Source: DASRVA01 sp050732875
GTDB taxonomy: Bacteria > Gemmatimonadota > Gemmatimonadetes > JACCXV01 > JAHWKZ01
Length of the DNA: 64,000 bases
Reading direction: 5' to 3'
Assembly: GCA_050732875.1 (NCBI GenBank)
Contig: JBOHRQ010000001.1
Coordinates: 37,276-101,275 of the forward strand
Shown piece by piece: positions 1 to 8,642 of this stretch (position 1 is its first letter; every line of letters begins with the position of its first letter). The position numbers and the translations under genes are program-made. The notes beneath the pieces are model-generated. The model did not search any database. It saw only the letters and a list, made by a program, of their open reading frames with translations, and was not told where the DNA came from.

Positions 1-747
1 TGGTGGTCGCGGGGCATGCGCCGCGCCATGGCCGCACTGCTGGAGCCGCATCTGGCGAAGGCCGGCCCGCTGCGTGTGCTCGACGCCGGCTGCGGAACAG
101 GCGTGCATCTGGAGTCGGCCCGTCGCTGGCGACTCGCGGGGCCGCCCGTGGGTCTCGATATCGCGCCCGAGGCGATCGAACACGCGGGCACGCGGGGCAT
201 CGCATCCCTGGTCCGCGGTGACGCCTCGGAGCTTCCTTTCCGAGCGGGCGCCTTCGACCTGGTCCTCTGCGTCGATACGATCCAGCACCTCTCGCCAGGC
301 GCCGCCGGCCGTGTCGTCGCCGAGATCCGGCGGGTGCTCCGACCGGGTGGCCTCGTCTACCTGCGCACGAACTCCGCGCTCGGGCACGCGCCCTTGCGTG
401 GCATCGATCCCGAGCGCTACCGGCGCTACGACGTCCCGTCGGTGGTCGCGCTCGTCGAGACGGCCGGTCTCGAAGTCCTCCGGGCGACGTACCTGAACGC
501 CGTTCCGGGGATGTGGGGCGCTCTGCTCGAGCGCATGCGCGGGCCTCGCGAGGCGCCGCCAGGAGGTCCGGCGCTCTCGATACGGCCCTACCCCGGGTGG
601 CTGACCTGGCTGGATCGGGGCCTCGGCGCCGTGCTGAGCGGCGAGGCCTTACTCCTCGGCCGGCTCGGCCTCGATCTGCCGTTCGGTCACTCCACCGCGA
701 CGGTCGCCCGCCGCCCCGGGCTTGATCCCGGCTCCGCCGGTTCCTAG
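1..747 (+). CDS. SAM-dependent class I methyltransferase (5' partial)
   Basis: The reading frame is open to the left edge, and the residues before the first ATG (WWSRGM) look like the usual N-terminus of this family, so the true start is probably outside the window. The SAM-binding loop VLDAGCGTG lies about 20 residues after the ATG at 16. It is followed by the acidic end of strand 2 (GLDIAPEAI) and a Methyltransf_11-type core (DLVLCVDTIQHL, then RVLRPGGLVYLRT). The substrate is not evident. It heads a sugar-biosynthesis gene string, so methylation of a glycan precursor is plausible but inferred. The end is a TAG just before the DegT-fold gene. Confidence 0.85.
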   Translation, partial: WWSRGMRRAMAALLEPHLAKAGPLRVLDAGCGTGVHLESARRWRLAGPPVGLDIAPEAIEHAGTRGIASLVRGDASELPFRAGAFDLVLCVDTIQHLSPGAAGRVVAEIRRVLRPGGLVYLRTNSALGHAPLRGIDPERYRRYDVPSVVALVETAGLEVLRATYLNAVPGMWGALLERMRGPREAPPGGPALSIRPYPGWLTWLDRGLGAVLSGEALLLGRLGLDLPFGHSTATVARRPGLDPGSAGS

Positions 748-850
748 CTTTTTTCGCGCCGCGGCGTGGGTCCGGCAACGTCCCGGCGTTTTTCTTCTCT
801 CGACCGTCCGCGCCCCGCTCGGGGCCCTTCGTCGAACTTCAGGAAGCGCG

Positions 851-2086
851 ATGGACGCCATGCCCGCCATGCCGCACGAGCCTGCCGTGGGCTCGTCCCG
901 CGCCCGGATCGGCGTCGGGGGCTTCCGCCTGGACGAGCGCGCGCGCGAGCTCGTCCTGGAAGTCCTGGAGAGCAACCGCTTGACCGCGGGTCCCATGATG
1001 GCGCGCTTCGAGCGTGAGATCGCGCGGCTCCACCAGCGCCGGTACGCCCTCATGTGCAACAGCGGTACCAGCGCCCTCCACATCGCTCTCGCGGCGCTGA
1101 GGGAGATGGACGGCTGGGAGGACGGAGACGAGGTGCTGGTTCCGGCGGTCACCTTCGTGGCCACCGCCAACGTCGTCCTCCACAACGGCCTGCGGCCCGT
1201 CTTCGTCGATGTCGAGCGCGACCGCTTCATGCTGGATCCGGACAGGATCGAAGAGAGAATCACGGACCGCACTCGGGCGATCATGCCCGTCCACATCGGC
1301 GGTTGCCCCTGCGCGATGGACCCGATCATGGAATTCAGCCGGCGTCGAGGGCTCAGGGTCGTCGAAGACTCGGCGGAAACGATGTTCGCCCGTTACCGCG
1401 GCCGCCCGGTGGGTTCGTTCGGCGAGGTCGGATGTTTCTCGACCTATGCCGCCCACGTGATCACGACGGGCGTGGGCGGGCTCTGCACCACCGACGATGC
1501 CAGGCTCCTCTCGATCATGCAGAGCCTCATGAATCACGGCCGGGACGCCGCGTACGTGAGGATCGACGACGACCAGGAAGTCGAGGGCCAGGAGCTGTTC
1601 GACATCGTCGAGCGCCGGTTCTCGTTCGTCCGGCTCGGCCACAGCTTCCGCTGCACGGAGCTGGAGGCCGCCATCGGGGTCGCCCAGCTGGAGCGGTGGG
1701 AGGGCGACTGGAAGCGACGCCGCGCCAACGCCGAGCGACTCGGCGCGGGGTTGGCTCCTCTGCGGGACCGGCTCCAGCTCCCCACCCCCCGGCCCGAAGC
1801 CGAGCACGCCTGGATGTTCTACCCGATGGTCGTCACCGACCCGTCGATCGATCGGGCCGATCTGGTGCACCATCTGGAGGCTCGCGGGATCGAGACGCGC
1901 TATCTCCTGCCGCTCATCAATCAGCCCGTGTATCGCGCTCTGTACGGCGACATGGAAGCGGAATACCCCGTCGCGGCGATGCTGAACGAGAGAGCCTTCT
2001 ACATCGGTTGTCACGTCGAGATGACCGACGCGGACGCCGATCATGTGATCGAGTCCATCCACGAGTTCTTCGACCGTCGGCCGTGA
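851..2086 (+). CDS. DegT/DnrJ/EryC1-fold sugar enzyme with His at the PLP-lysine position
   Basis: A 411-residue aspartate-aminotransferase-fold protein of the DegT/DnrJ/EryC1/StrS family (CNSGTSALHIAL near residue 75, VEDSAETMFARY near 180). In aminotransferases of this family the Schiff-base lysine sits in an SFYxxK...GEGG motif. Here the motif reads CFSTYAAHVITTGVGG, with His202 (codon CAC at 1454-1456) where Lys is expected. The same replacement marks the PMP-dependent sugar 3-dehydratases ColD and E1/RfbH, so a 3-deoxysugar dehydratase-like role fits better than transamination; this is inference. The ATG at 851 was chosen because AGGAAG lies just upstream. The end overlaps the next gene by GTGA. 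Confidence 0.88.
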   Translation: MDAMPAMPHEPAVGSSRARIGVGGFRLDERARELVLEVLESNRLTAGPMMARFEREIARLHQRRYALMCNSGTSALHIALAALREMDGWEDGDEVLVPAVTFVATANVVLHNGLRPVFVDVERDRFMLDPDRIEERITDRTRAIMPVHIGGCPCAMDPIMEFSRRRGLRVVEDSAETMFARYRGRPVGSFGEVGCFSTYAAHVITTGVGGLCTTDDARLLSIMQSLMNHGRDAAYVRIDDDQEVEGQELFDIVERRFSFVRLGHSFRCTELEAAIGVAQLERWEGDWKRRRANAERLGAGLAPLRDRLQLPTPRPEAEHAWMFYPMVVTDPSIDRADLVHHLEARGIETRYLLPLINQPVYRALYGDMEAEYPVAAMLNERAFYIGCHVEMTDADADHVIESIHEFFDRRP

Positions 2087-3366
2087 TCCCCGCGCCGGAC
2101 GGCACCACCGCCCCGGCACCCACGCCCGGGCTCGCCGGCCGGACCGGGTCCGCGGAACCCCCACGGCCCGTTTCCTGCCAGATATGCGGGGCGTCCACGG
2201 TCCCGGGGCTCGACCTGGGCCACCAGCCGATCTCGGACCTGATCGTTTCGGCGGCGGAGCTGAACGAGCCCGAGACCCTCTATCCTCTGCGGCTCCATCA
2301 TTGCCCGGACTGCGGCCTGACCCAGCTCGGCTACATCGTGGATCCGGCCATCGTCTACAAGAACTTCCCATTCGTCAGCGGCACCACGCGGACGGCGACC
2401 GAGCATCTGCAGAGCCTGCCGCGGTCGCTCGTCGAGATGCTCGGACTCGACGCCGGCGCCTTCGCGGTGGACATCGGCTCGAACGACGGAACGCTGCTCG
2501 AGGCCTACCTGCCCCACGGCGTCCGCTTCCTGGGCGTCGACCCGTCCGGCGATCCCGTCCGCATCGCGAACGAGCGCGGCATCCCGACCCTGCACGCGTT
2601 CTTCGACTCATCGACGGCCGCCTGGATCCGGGAGCGGCACGGCCCGGCGAAGGCGATCACGGCGTGCGGCGTTTTCGCCCACGTCGCCAATCTCGAGGGC
2701 GTCATGCAAGGTGTGGAAGCCCTGCTGGCTCCGGGTGGGGTTTTCGCCAGCGACAACCAGTACTGGCTCGACATGATCGAGCGCGGCCACTACGACAACG
2801 TCTTCCACCAGCACCTGCGCTACTACTCGATGAAGCCCCTCTTCCGTCTGTTCCGGAGCTATGGGCTGGAGGTCTTCGACGTCGAGCGCTCGGATGTCTA
2901 CGGGGGTTCCATCCGCGTCTTCGCGTGCCGTCCCGGCGATCATCCGGTCACGCCCCGGGTCGCCGCCCTCGTCGAGGAGGAGGCGGCGGCACGGTTGTAC
3001 GAACCCGCCACGTGGACGGAGTTCGGCGAACGTATCGAAGAGCGGCGGCGCGCGCTCTCCGATCGCGTCATGGATCTGGTCCGCAGGAGACGGACCGTGA
3101 TCGGCATCGGGGCGCCGGCCAAGGCGGCCACGGTGTGCAACTATTGTCGGCTCGGCCCGGAGCTCGTGCGCTACGTGACGGAGGTGAACCCGCTGCGGAT
3201 CGGCTTCTACCTCCCCGGCACGCATCTCCCGATCGTGGACGAGGAGCGCATGTTTACCGACGATCCCGCGCCAGACGCCGGCATCCTGTTCGCCTGGAAC
3301 TATCGCGACGAGATCGTCCCCAAGCTGCGAGGGCGCGGGTTCGAAGGCGAGATCCTCCTGCCGTGA
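2083..3366 (+). CDS. Zinc-binding sugar C-methyltransferase
   Basis: A 427-residue protein with the three-part layout of NovU/TylC3/EvaC-type C-methyltransferases. An N-terminal zinc domain (SCQICGAS near residue 30, then HCPDCGLTQ near 70) is followed by a SAM domain (FAVDIGSNDGTLL) and a C-terminal Methyltransf_14 region (VIGIGAPAKAATVCNY). These enzymes transfer methyl groups to carbon 3 of NDP-4-keto-deoxysugars. The start is GTG overlapping the stop of the preceding gene (GTGA at 2083), and the end overlaps the epimerase gene in the same way. With the dehydratase-like neighbour it suggests a branched deoxysugar; the exact sugar cannot be read from sequence. Confidence 0.88.
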   Translation: MIPAPDGTTAPAPTPGLAGRTGSAEPPRPVSCQICGASTVPGLDLGHQPISDLIVSAAELNEPETLYPLRLHHCPDCGLTQLGYIVDPAIVYKNFPFVSGTTRTATEHLQSLPRSLVEMLGLDAGAFAVDIGSNDGTLLEAYLPHGVRFLGVDPSGDPVRIANERGIPTLHAFFDSSTAAWIRERHGPAKAITACGVFAHVANLEGVMQGVEALLAPGGVFASDNQYWLDMIERGHYDNVFHQHLRYYSMKPLFRLFRSYGLEVFDVERSDVYGGSIRVFACRPGDHPVTPRVAALVEEEAAARLYEPATWTEFGERIEERRRALSDRVMDLVRRRRTVIGIGAPAKAATVCNYCRLGPELVRYVTEVNPLRIGFYLPGTHLPIVDEERMFTDDPAPDAGILFAWNYRDEIVPKLRGRGFEGEILLP

Positions 3367-4268
3367 GCACGTCGGGCGGCGAGGGGACGATACTGTTCGG
3401 CGGCAGCGGGTTCATGGGCCCATACATCCTGCGGCAACACCCGGCCATGGTCTCGGTGGGGCGCACGCCGCCGCCGACGGAGAACCTTCACGTCCAGGTG
3501 GACCGCCTCGCGGATCTGCGGGCGCTGCGCGACCTCGAGTTCGACAAGGTCATCTACATCGTCGGCAACACGGATCATCATGCCCTCGAGCGAGAGACCC
3601 TCTCCCGGGGAGAGCCGACGGCCTTCGACTACCACGTCGTCCCGTTCCTCCAGACCATGGAGCAGATCAAGGACCGCCCCATCCGCAAGCTCATGCACTT
3701 CTCGACGATCCTGATCTATGACGAGAAGCGCCTCAGGCTGCCGGTCTCCGAGGACGCGCCGATCGACCCCTACAAGAACCGTTATGTCTTCAGCAAGTAT
3801 CTGGCCGAGGAGGCGTGCCGCTTCTACTCGCGCTGGGTGCCGATCATCAACGTCCGCATGTCCAACCTCTACGGCCCCATCGCTCTCGAACGGTACGACC
3901 TCATCCACGTGCTGATCCGGCAGCTCCTGCGAGAAGGCCGGGGAGAGGTGTGGTCCATACGGCCGGAGCGGGACTTCATTCACGTCGAGGACGCGGCAGA
4001 AGGCGTGGTGCGACTGCTCGAGACGGATTACGAGGGGACCCTCAACCTGGGGACCGGGATCATGACGTCCGTGGGCGAGATCGTGACGCTCCTCGAGGAG
4101 CTGAGCGGCTGCCCCATCAACGTCCTGGACGTCCCGGTCCAGGGTCCGATGCAGTTTCGCGTCGACACGGCGCTGGTCCACCACCTCACCGGCTGGACGC
4201 CCGGAATTCCCGTAGCGGAGGGCGTGCGGAACACGTTCGAGAAGATGAGGGCGTGGCTCGCGAAATGA
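3363..4268 (+). CDS. NAD-dependent sugar epimerase/reductase (extended SDR)
   Basis: A 301-residue extended short-chain dehydrogenase. The N-terminal Rossmann motif is GGSGFMG; the active site shows FSTILIYDE followed by Tyr141-Val-Phe-Ser-Lys145 (YxxxK). The segment RDFIHVEDAAEGVVRLLE is typical of NDP-sugar epimerases and 4-reductases. The start is GTG in a GTGA overlap with the C-methyltransferase, and the end is ATGA with the next glycosyltransferase. The likely job is reduction or epimerisation of the keto-sugar made by its neighbours; the substrate is unknown. Confidence 0.87.
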   Translation: MSTSGGEGTILFGGSGFMGPYILRQHPAMVSVGRTPPPTENLHVQVDRLADLRALRDLEFDKVIYIVGNTDHHALERETLSRGEPTAFDYHVVPFLQTMEQIKDRPIRKLMHFSTILIYDEKRLRLPVSEDAPIDPYKNRYVFSKYLAEEACRFYSRWVPIINVRMSNLYGPIALERYDLIHVLIRQLLREGRGEVWSIRPERDFIHVEDAAEGVVRLLETDYEGTLNLGTGIMTSVGEIVTLLEELSGCPINVLDVPVQGPMQFRVDTALVHHLTGWTPGIPVAEGVRNTFEKMRAWLAK

Positions 4269-5380
4269 GGCTGGGGATCAACGGATGGCGTTTGCATGGC
4301 CGGCTTACGGGGGTCGGCCGGTATCTGCAGAACGTGATCGGGCGCTGGACGCGGGATGTGGTCGGTGACCGGTTCGAAGAGGTCACGCTTTACACACCAC
4401 GGGCCCTCGACCGGAAGCGGATCGGCCTTCCCGACCACTTTCGGGAGCGCGTTCTGCCGTCCGACGCGCCGATGCTCGTCTGGGAGAACACCCGGCTCGC
4501 CGCGATCGCCGACGACGATGTCGTGTTCCACCCGTCCTACTCACGCCCGCTCATCTCCCGCGGGCGCACGGTCGTCGTCACCTACGACGCCACCTCACAG
4601 CTCTACCCGGAGCTGTTCCCTGTCTCCGTGCGGCTCTTCTACAACCGTCTCTACGGATGGAGCGCCCGGAGGGCGACCGCGGTCATCACGATGACCGAGA
4701 CGGCCCGCAACGAGATCGCCGATTGCTGGGACGTGGACCGCGACAAGATCGAGGTCATCCGTCTGGCTCCCGCCGAGGTATTCCATCCGCTGGAGGACCG
4801 CCCTCGTGCGACGGAGTTCGCGGCGGGCATGGTCGGCGAGGAGGCGCCGTTCTTCCTCTTCGTGGGCAAGCTCTCCGGGCGACGGAACATCCCCGTCCTG
4901 ATGGAGGGGTTCGCCGGCTTCAAGCGGCGCACGGGGGCTTCGCACAGGCTCGTCATGGTCGGCCCGGCGACCGGCGAGGCATGGATCGGGGAGCTGGCGG
5001 AACGGCATGGGGTGAGCGGGGATGTCGTGCGCGGACGCTACGTGACCGACGACGAGCTCAATCTTCTGTACAATGCCGCCACCGCGCTGATCATGCCGTC
5101 GACGTACGAGACGATCTCGTTCCCGGTGATGGAGGCTCAGGCCACCGGGACGCCGGTCGTCTGCGTGGACACACCCGGGGCGCGGGAGAACGCGGGCGGG
5201 GCGGCACTCTTCGTCTCGCGGATGGCCGCCCCCGAGCTGGCCGAGGCGTTGGCCCGGCTGGCTTCGGACGAAAGCCTGCGCGCGGACCTCGCCGCGCGCG
5301 GTCTCGCCCACAGCCGCACGTTCTCGTGGCCACGTAGCGCGACAGAGACCCTGGACGTCCTGGCCCGGGCAGCCTCGTGA
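4265..5380 (+). CDS. Glycosyltransferase family 4
   Basis: A 371-residue GT-B fold transferase. The N-terminus (LGINGWRLHGRLTGVGRYLQN) and the donor-binding half (FFLFVGKLSGRRNIPVLMEGF, then IMPSTYETISFPVMEAQATG with the E-x7-E motif) place it in the GT4/Glycos_transf_1 group. It is cytosolic or peripherally membrane-bound, with no signal peptide or transmembrane segment. It sits in the coupled sugar string (ATGA overlap upstream, GTGA downstream), consistent with adding the deoxysugar to a glycan. Donor and acceptor are unknown. Confidence 0.88.
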   Translation: MRLGINGWRLHGRLTGVGRYLQNVIGRWTRDVVGDRFEEVTLYTPRALDRKRIGLPDHFRERVLPSDAPMLVWENTRLAAIADDDVVFHPSYSRPLISRGRTVVVTYDATSQLYPELFPVSVRLFYNRLYGWSARRATAVITMTETARNEIADCWDVDRDKIEVIRLAPAEVFHPLEDRPRATEFAAGMVGEEAPFFLFVGKLSGRRNIPVLMEGFAGFKRRTGASHRLVMVGPATGEAWIGELAERHGVSGDVVRGRYVTDDELNLLYNAATALIMPSTYETISFPVMEAQATGTPVVCVDTPGARENAGGAALFVSRMAAPELAEALARLASDESLRADLAARGLAHSRTFSWPRSATETLDVLARAAS

Positions 5381-6660
5381 ACGCCGGCGCGCGCCCGCTG
5401 CGCTTCTGCCTGGCCACGACGTTCTACCCGCCGCACAGCTTCGGGGGCGACGCCGTAGCGGTGCAGCGTCTGGCGGAGGCCCTGGCTCGGCGTGGCCATG
5501 CCGTGCGCGTGGTCCACGACCGCGATCCCTACGAGCTGCTCGGCGGCGCGCCGGCCGAAAGCGAGCCCGTGGATGCGGGCGGGGTGGGACGGATCACCAT
5601 GGGCGGCTCGGCAGCCGGGAAGATCGACCTGATCCTCTCGCACCAGCTCGGACGTCCGGTCGGGCGCGCGCGCCGCCTGCGCGAGCTGCTCCGCGGCTTC
5701 GACGTCGTCCACTTCCACAACATCTCCCTGCTCGGGGGGCCGGGCGTCCTGCGGTACGGCGAGGGAGTCAAGCTGTGCACCCTCCACGACTACTGGTTCA
5801 TATGCCCCACCCACATCCTCTGGCGGATGAACCGGGAGCCGTGCGAGCGCCGCACGTGCCTGCGATGCACGCTCGCCCACGGCCGGCCGCCCCAGCTCTG
5901 GCGGCGGACCGGCGCGATCTCCCGCGCCGCTTCCGAGATCGACGCCTTCCTGGTGGGCAGCGAGTTCGCGCGACGCCGGCACGTCGAGGGAGGGCTCGAC
6001 GGGCGGATCGAGGTCCTCCCCCAGTTCGTGCCCGATGACGAGATCGAACGCTCGCCCCGTCCGCTCCGAGCCACGGAGGACGACGGACAGCGCCCCTTTT
6101 TCCTCGTGGCCTCGCGGCTCGAGAAGGCGAAGGGCGTGCAGGAGGCGATCCAGGCGTTCGCGACCTTCCGGGGTGCCGATCTGCGAATCGCCGGCCGGGG
6201 GGACTTCGAGCCCCGGCTGCGGGAGACCGCGCGTGGAATGCAGCACGTGCGCTTCCTGGGCTGGCAGGGTCGGGACGCGCTACGCGACCTCTATCGAGCC
6301 GCTGCGGCCGTGATCGTCCCATCGCTCTGCTACGAGACGTTCGGCTTCGTGGCGCTCGAGGCGCTCGCCGTGGGCACGCCGGTCGTCGTGCGCGACCGGG
6401 GTGCGCTGCCCGAGATCGTTGAGGCGACGGGCGGAGGCCTGGTCTATGCCGAGCCGGACGGGCTACCGCCTGTCCTCGCTCGCCTGCTGGCCCATCCGGA
6501 GCTCGGTCGCGAGCTCGGAGAGCGAGGCCGGCGGGCGGTCGAACGGGACTTCTCCGAGGCGAGGGTCGTCGAGAGATACCTGGCCCTGGTCCGTGACCTC
6601 CTTTCGGGGACGGGGCGCGCCTTGAACGCCGATCGAGCCTGGCCGCGTCTCTCAGGATGA
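5377..6660 (+). CDS. Glycosyltransferase family 4 with Cys-rich insert
   Basis: A 427-residue GT4 protein. Its acceptor half has the GGDAVAVQRLAEAL loop, HFHNIS, and a cysteine segment (CERRTCLRCTLAHG near residue 160) seen in a subset of GT4 enzymes. Its donor half has FFLVASRLEKAKGVQEAI and SLCYETFGFVALEALAVG with the E-x7-E pair. The start is GTG coupled to the upstream glycosyltransferase by GTGA. It is the last gene of the sugar string; a separate promoter follows for the protease gene. Acceptor and donor are not predictable. Confidence 0.88.
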   Translation: MNAGARPLRFCLATTFYPPHSFGGDAVAVQRLAEALARRGHAVRVVHDRDPYELLGGAPAESEPVDAGGVGRITMGGSAAGKIDLILSHQLGRPVGRARRLRELLRGFDVVHFHNISLLGGPGVLRYGEGVKLCTLHDYWFICPTHILWRMNREPCERRTCLRCTLAHGRPPQLWRRTGAISRAASEIDAFLVGSEFARRRHVEGGLDGRIEVLPQFVPDDEIERSPRPLRATEDDGQRPFFLVASRLEKAKGVQEAIQAFATFRGADLRIAGRGDFEPRLRETARGMQHVRFLGWQGRDALRDLYRAAAAVIVPSLCYETFGFVALEALAVGTPVVVRDRGALPEIVEATGGGLVYAEPDGLPPVLARLLAHPELGRELGERGRRAVERDFSEARVVERYLALVRDLLSGTGRALNADRAWPRLSG

Positions 6661-6682
6661 CCTACCGGTAAGGACGCCGAGG

Positions 6683-6711
6683 GGAACCCGATTCCGCCGA
6701 CATCGTATAAT
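6683..6711 (+). promoter_or_regulatory. Candidate promoter for the HtrA-type protease gene
   Basis: A perfect -10 hexamer TATAAT lies at 6706-6711, about 62 bases before the protease ATG. The hexamer 17 bases upstream is GGAACC, a poor sigma-70 -35 but similar to the GGAAC -35 of extracytoplasmic sigma factors. An envelope-stress input for an HtrA gene would make sense; this is inference from one short match. Confidence 0.45.
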
Positions 6712-6773
6712 AGAGCGTGGGCCGGTCGGGATCGGCCGCTCTTCCAGATGATCTGACAGGAGGTTCCATCTCT

Positions 6774-8312
6774 ATGCATCCCATCAGGACCAAGCTCGCC
6801 GTCCTGGCCGTCGGCCTGGCCTGCCTGGCGCTGGGCGTGCTGTTCGCGTCGACCGTGGACCGTACGTCGGGCACGCTGGCCTCCGCCCAGACGGGACAGA
6901 CCGTCCCTACGACGGAGGCCTCGCTGCGCGCGACGCAGAACGCGTTCATCAACATCGCCCAGGAAGTCACGCCCTCGGTCGTCTACGTGACCGGTCAGAG
7001 GCGCGTGGAAGGCCGAGGCATGGAGTTCGATCTCGGGCCCTTCGAGGACTTCTTCGAGTTCCGGGAGCCGGAGATCCAGCCCGGCCCCCGCTACCGGCCC
7101 AGCGGCGGCTCGGGCGTCGTCGTGCGCGAGGACGGCTATATCGTCACCAACAATCACGTGGTCGAGGGGATGGAAGGCCTCAAGGTCACGCTGAACGACC
7201 GGCGCGAGTTCGATGCGACCATCGTCGGCCGCGATCCGTCCACCGATCTGGCGGTCCTCAAGATCGAAGCCAGCGGGCTTCACGCCGTGGAGCTCGCCGC
7301 TCCCGGCGACATACAGGTCGGCCAATGGGTGCTCGCGCTCGGGAACCCGCTCGGGCTCGAGTTCACGATGACGGCGGGCATCGTCAGCGCGATCGGCCGC
7401 GGCAATCTCCAGATCATCGACCGTGGCGATCAGCCGTACGCGATCGAAGACTTCATCCAGACGGACGCCGCCATCAATCCCGGCAACTCGGGTGGTCCGC
7501 TGGTCAACATCGACGGCCAGGTCGTGGGGCTGAATACGGCCATCGCCTCGCGGACGGGCGGCTACCAGGGCTATGGCTTCGCCATCCCGGTCGCGATCGT
7601 CCACGAGGTGGCCGGCGAGCTCATCGAGACCGGCGAGGTCCGGCGCGCGGTGCTCGGCGTTTCCATCCAGCCGGTAACGGCCGCCGATCGTGAGGCGCTC
7701 GACCTCCCGTCCGGGACCGGCGTCCTCATCGCCGACTTCGACTCGCGCGTAGAGGACAACCCGGCGCGCAGGGCGGGGCTCCAGCCCCTGGACGTCGTGC
7801 TCGAGGTCGAGGGCCGCACGGTGTCCACGCCGAGCGAGCTGCAGCAGGCCATCGCCTTCCACGAGCCCGGTGACGAGGTCGAGCTCACGGTGTGGCGCGA
7901 GGGCGAGGAAGAGACGGTCGAGGTCACGCTCGGCGAGCGTCCGCCGCTCTCCGAGCAGGAGACGCTCGCCAGCCGCGAAGCCACGTCGCGCGAGGCGGCG
8001 CTGGGCATGGAGGTCCAGGATCTTCCCGAGCAGGGCCGCCGCGCCCTCGCCCAGAGGACGAACGTGGACATGACCGCGATCCCCGAGGGGGTCGTGGTGG
8101 CGTCCGTCGACCCGCTGGGACCGGCCTCCGACGCCGGCATCCCGCAGGGGGCGATCATCACGCGAATCGGGCAGCGGCCGATCGGATCGCTCGCGGACTA
8201 CCGGCAGGCCGTCGAGAATCTGGAGCCAGGTACAGCGGTGTACTTCCGCATCTTCATCCCCGCCCCGGGAGCGACGGGGCAGCAGTTCCGGGCGCTTCGC
8301 GTTCCCGAGTAG
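6774..8312 (+). CDS. htrA: HtrA/DegP-type periplasmic serine protease with two PDZ domains
   Basis: A 512-residue S1C protease. An uncleaved or Sec-type N-terminal hydrophobic segment (about residues 7-25) directs it to the periplasm. The catalytic triad is His128 (TNNHVVEG), Asp158 (STDLAVLK) and Ser239 (NPGNSGGPLVN). Two PDZ domains follow (about 280-380, with the RAGLQPLDVV loop, and 410-510). Length and layout match DegP/DegQ quality-control proteases. The ATG at 6774 was chosen for the AGGAGG at 6758-6763; an upstream in-frame GTG at 6717 lies in the promoter. It is a single-gene unit between its own promoter and a hairpin terminator. Confidence 0.95.
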   Translation: MHPIRTKLAVLAVGLACLALGVLFASTVDRTSGTLASAQTGQTVPTTEASLRATQNAFINIAQEVTPSVVYVTGQRRVEGRGMEFDLGPFEDFFEFREPEIQPGPRYRPSGGSGVVVREDGYIVTNNHVVEGMEGLKVTLNDRREFDATIVGRDPSTDLAVLKIEASGLHAVELAAPGDIQVGQWVLALGNPLGLEFTMTAGIVSAIGRGNLQIIDRGDQPYAIEDFIQTDAAINPGNSGGPLVNIDGQVVGLNTAIASRTGGYQGYGFAIPVAIVHEVAGELIETGEVRRAVLGVSIQPVTAADREALDLPSGTGVLIADFDSRVEDNPARRAGLQPLDVVLEVEGRTVSTPSELQQAIAFHEPGDEVELTVWREGEEETVEVTLGERPPLSEQETLASREATSREAALGMEVQDLPEQGRRALAQRTNVDMTAIPEGVVVASVDPLGPASDAGIPQGAIITRIGQRPIGSLADYRQAVENLEPGTAVYFRIFIPAPGATGQQFRALRVPE

Positions 8313-8369
8313 GGGGCCGGCAGGTCCGAGGTGAGGTCGCCGTCCCTGACGAGGGGCGGCAAAGCGAGC

Positions 8370-8395
8370 GGAGGCGGGACGATCGTCCCGCCTCC
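8370..8395 (+). terminator. Rho-independent-like terminator after htrA
   Basis: GAGGCGGGAC and GTCCCGCCTC form a perfect 10-bp stem around GATC at 8371-8394, extendable by one G-C pair. It lies 58 bases after the htrA stop. The downstream tail is only weakly T-rich (CGTTCT), so it may act as a bidirectional hairpin rather than a classic terminator. Confidence 0.6.
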
Positions 8396-8442
8396 TCGTT
8401 CTGGCACCCCGCCGATTCCTCACCCCGGCAATGGCTTCCGCC

Positions 8443-8472
8443 TTGGTCCCCTCCGGACCTCCACCTTATCTT
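8443..8472 (+). promoter_or_regulatory. Candidate sigma-70-like promoter for tRNA-Leu and tig
   Basis: TTGGTC (8443-8448) and TATCTT (8467-8472) are separated by 18 bases and placed about 60 bases before the tRNA. Both match the consensus partly. It is the best candidate between the htrA terminator and the tRNA. Confidence 0.35.
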
Positions 8473-8532
8473 GAGCCTTGTGTGGTTCCCCCGCGACGGC
8501 CGCGGTCGCGGAAGGACGCGGAAAAGCGCGGG

Positions 8533-8619
8533 GCGAGAGTGGTGGAACTGGTAGACACGCAAGCCTTAGGAGCTTGTGGCCTGATGGCCGTGGGGGTTCG
8601 AGTCCCCCCTCTCGCACCA
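8533..8619 (+). tRNA. tRNA-Leu (anticodon UAG)
   Basis: The acceptor stem GCGAGAG (8533-8539) pairs with CTCTCGC (8609-8615), followed by discriminator A and an encoded CCA. The anticodon stem CAAGC/GCTTG encloses the loop CTTAGGA, giving anticodon TAG (Leu, CUN codons). A long class II variable arm (GGCC-TGAT-GGCC) and a T-arm GGGGG-TTCGAGT-CCCCC complete the cloverleaf. It lies directly upstream of tig. Confidence 0.97.
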
Positions 8620-8642
8620 TAGCCCGGCATCGAGGGAGAGGC

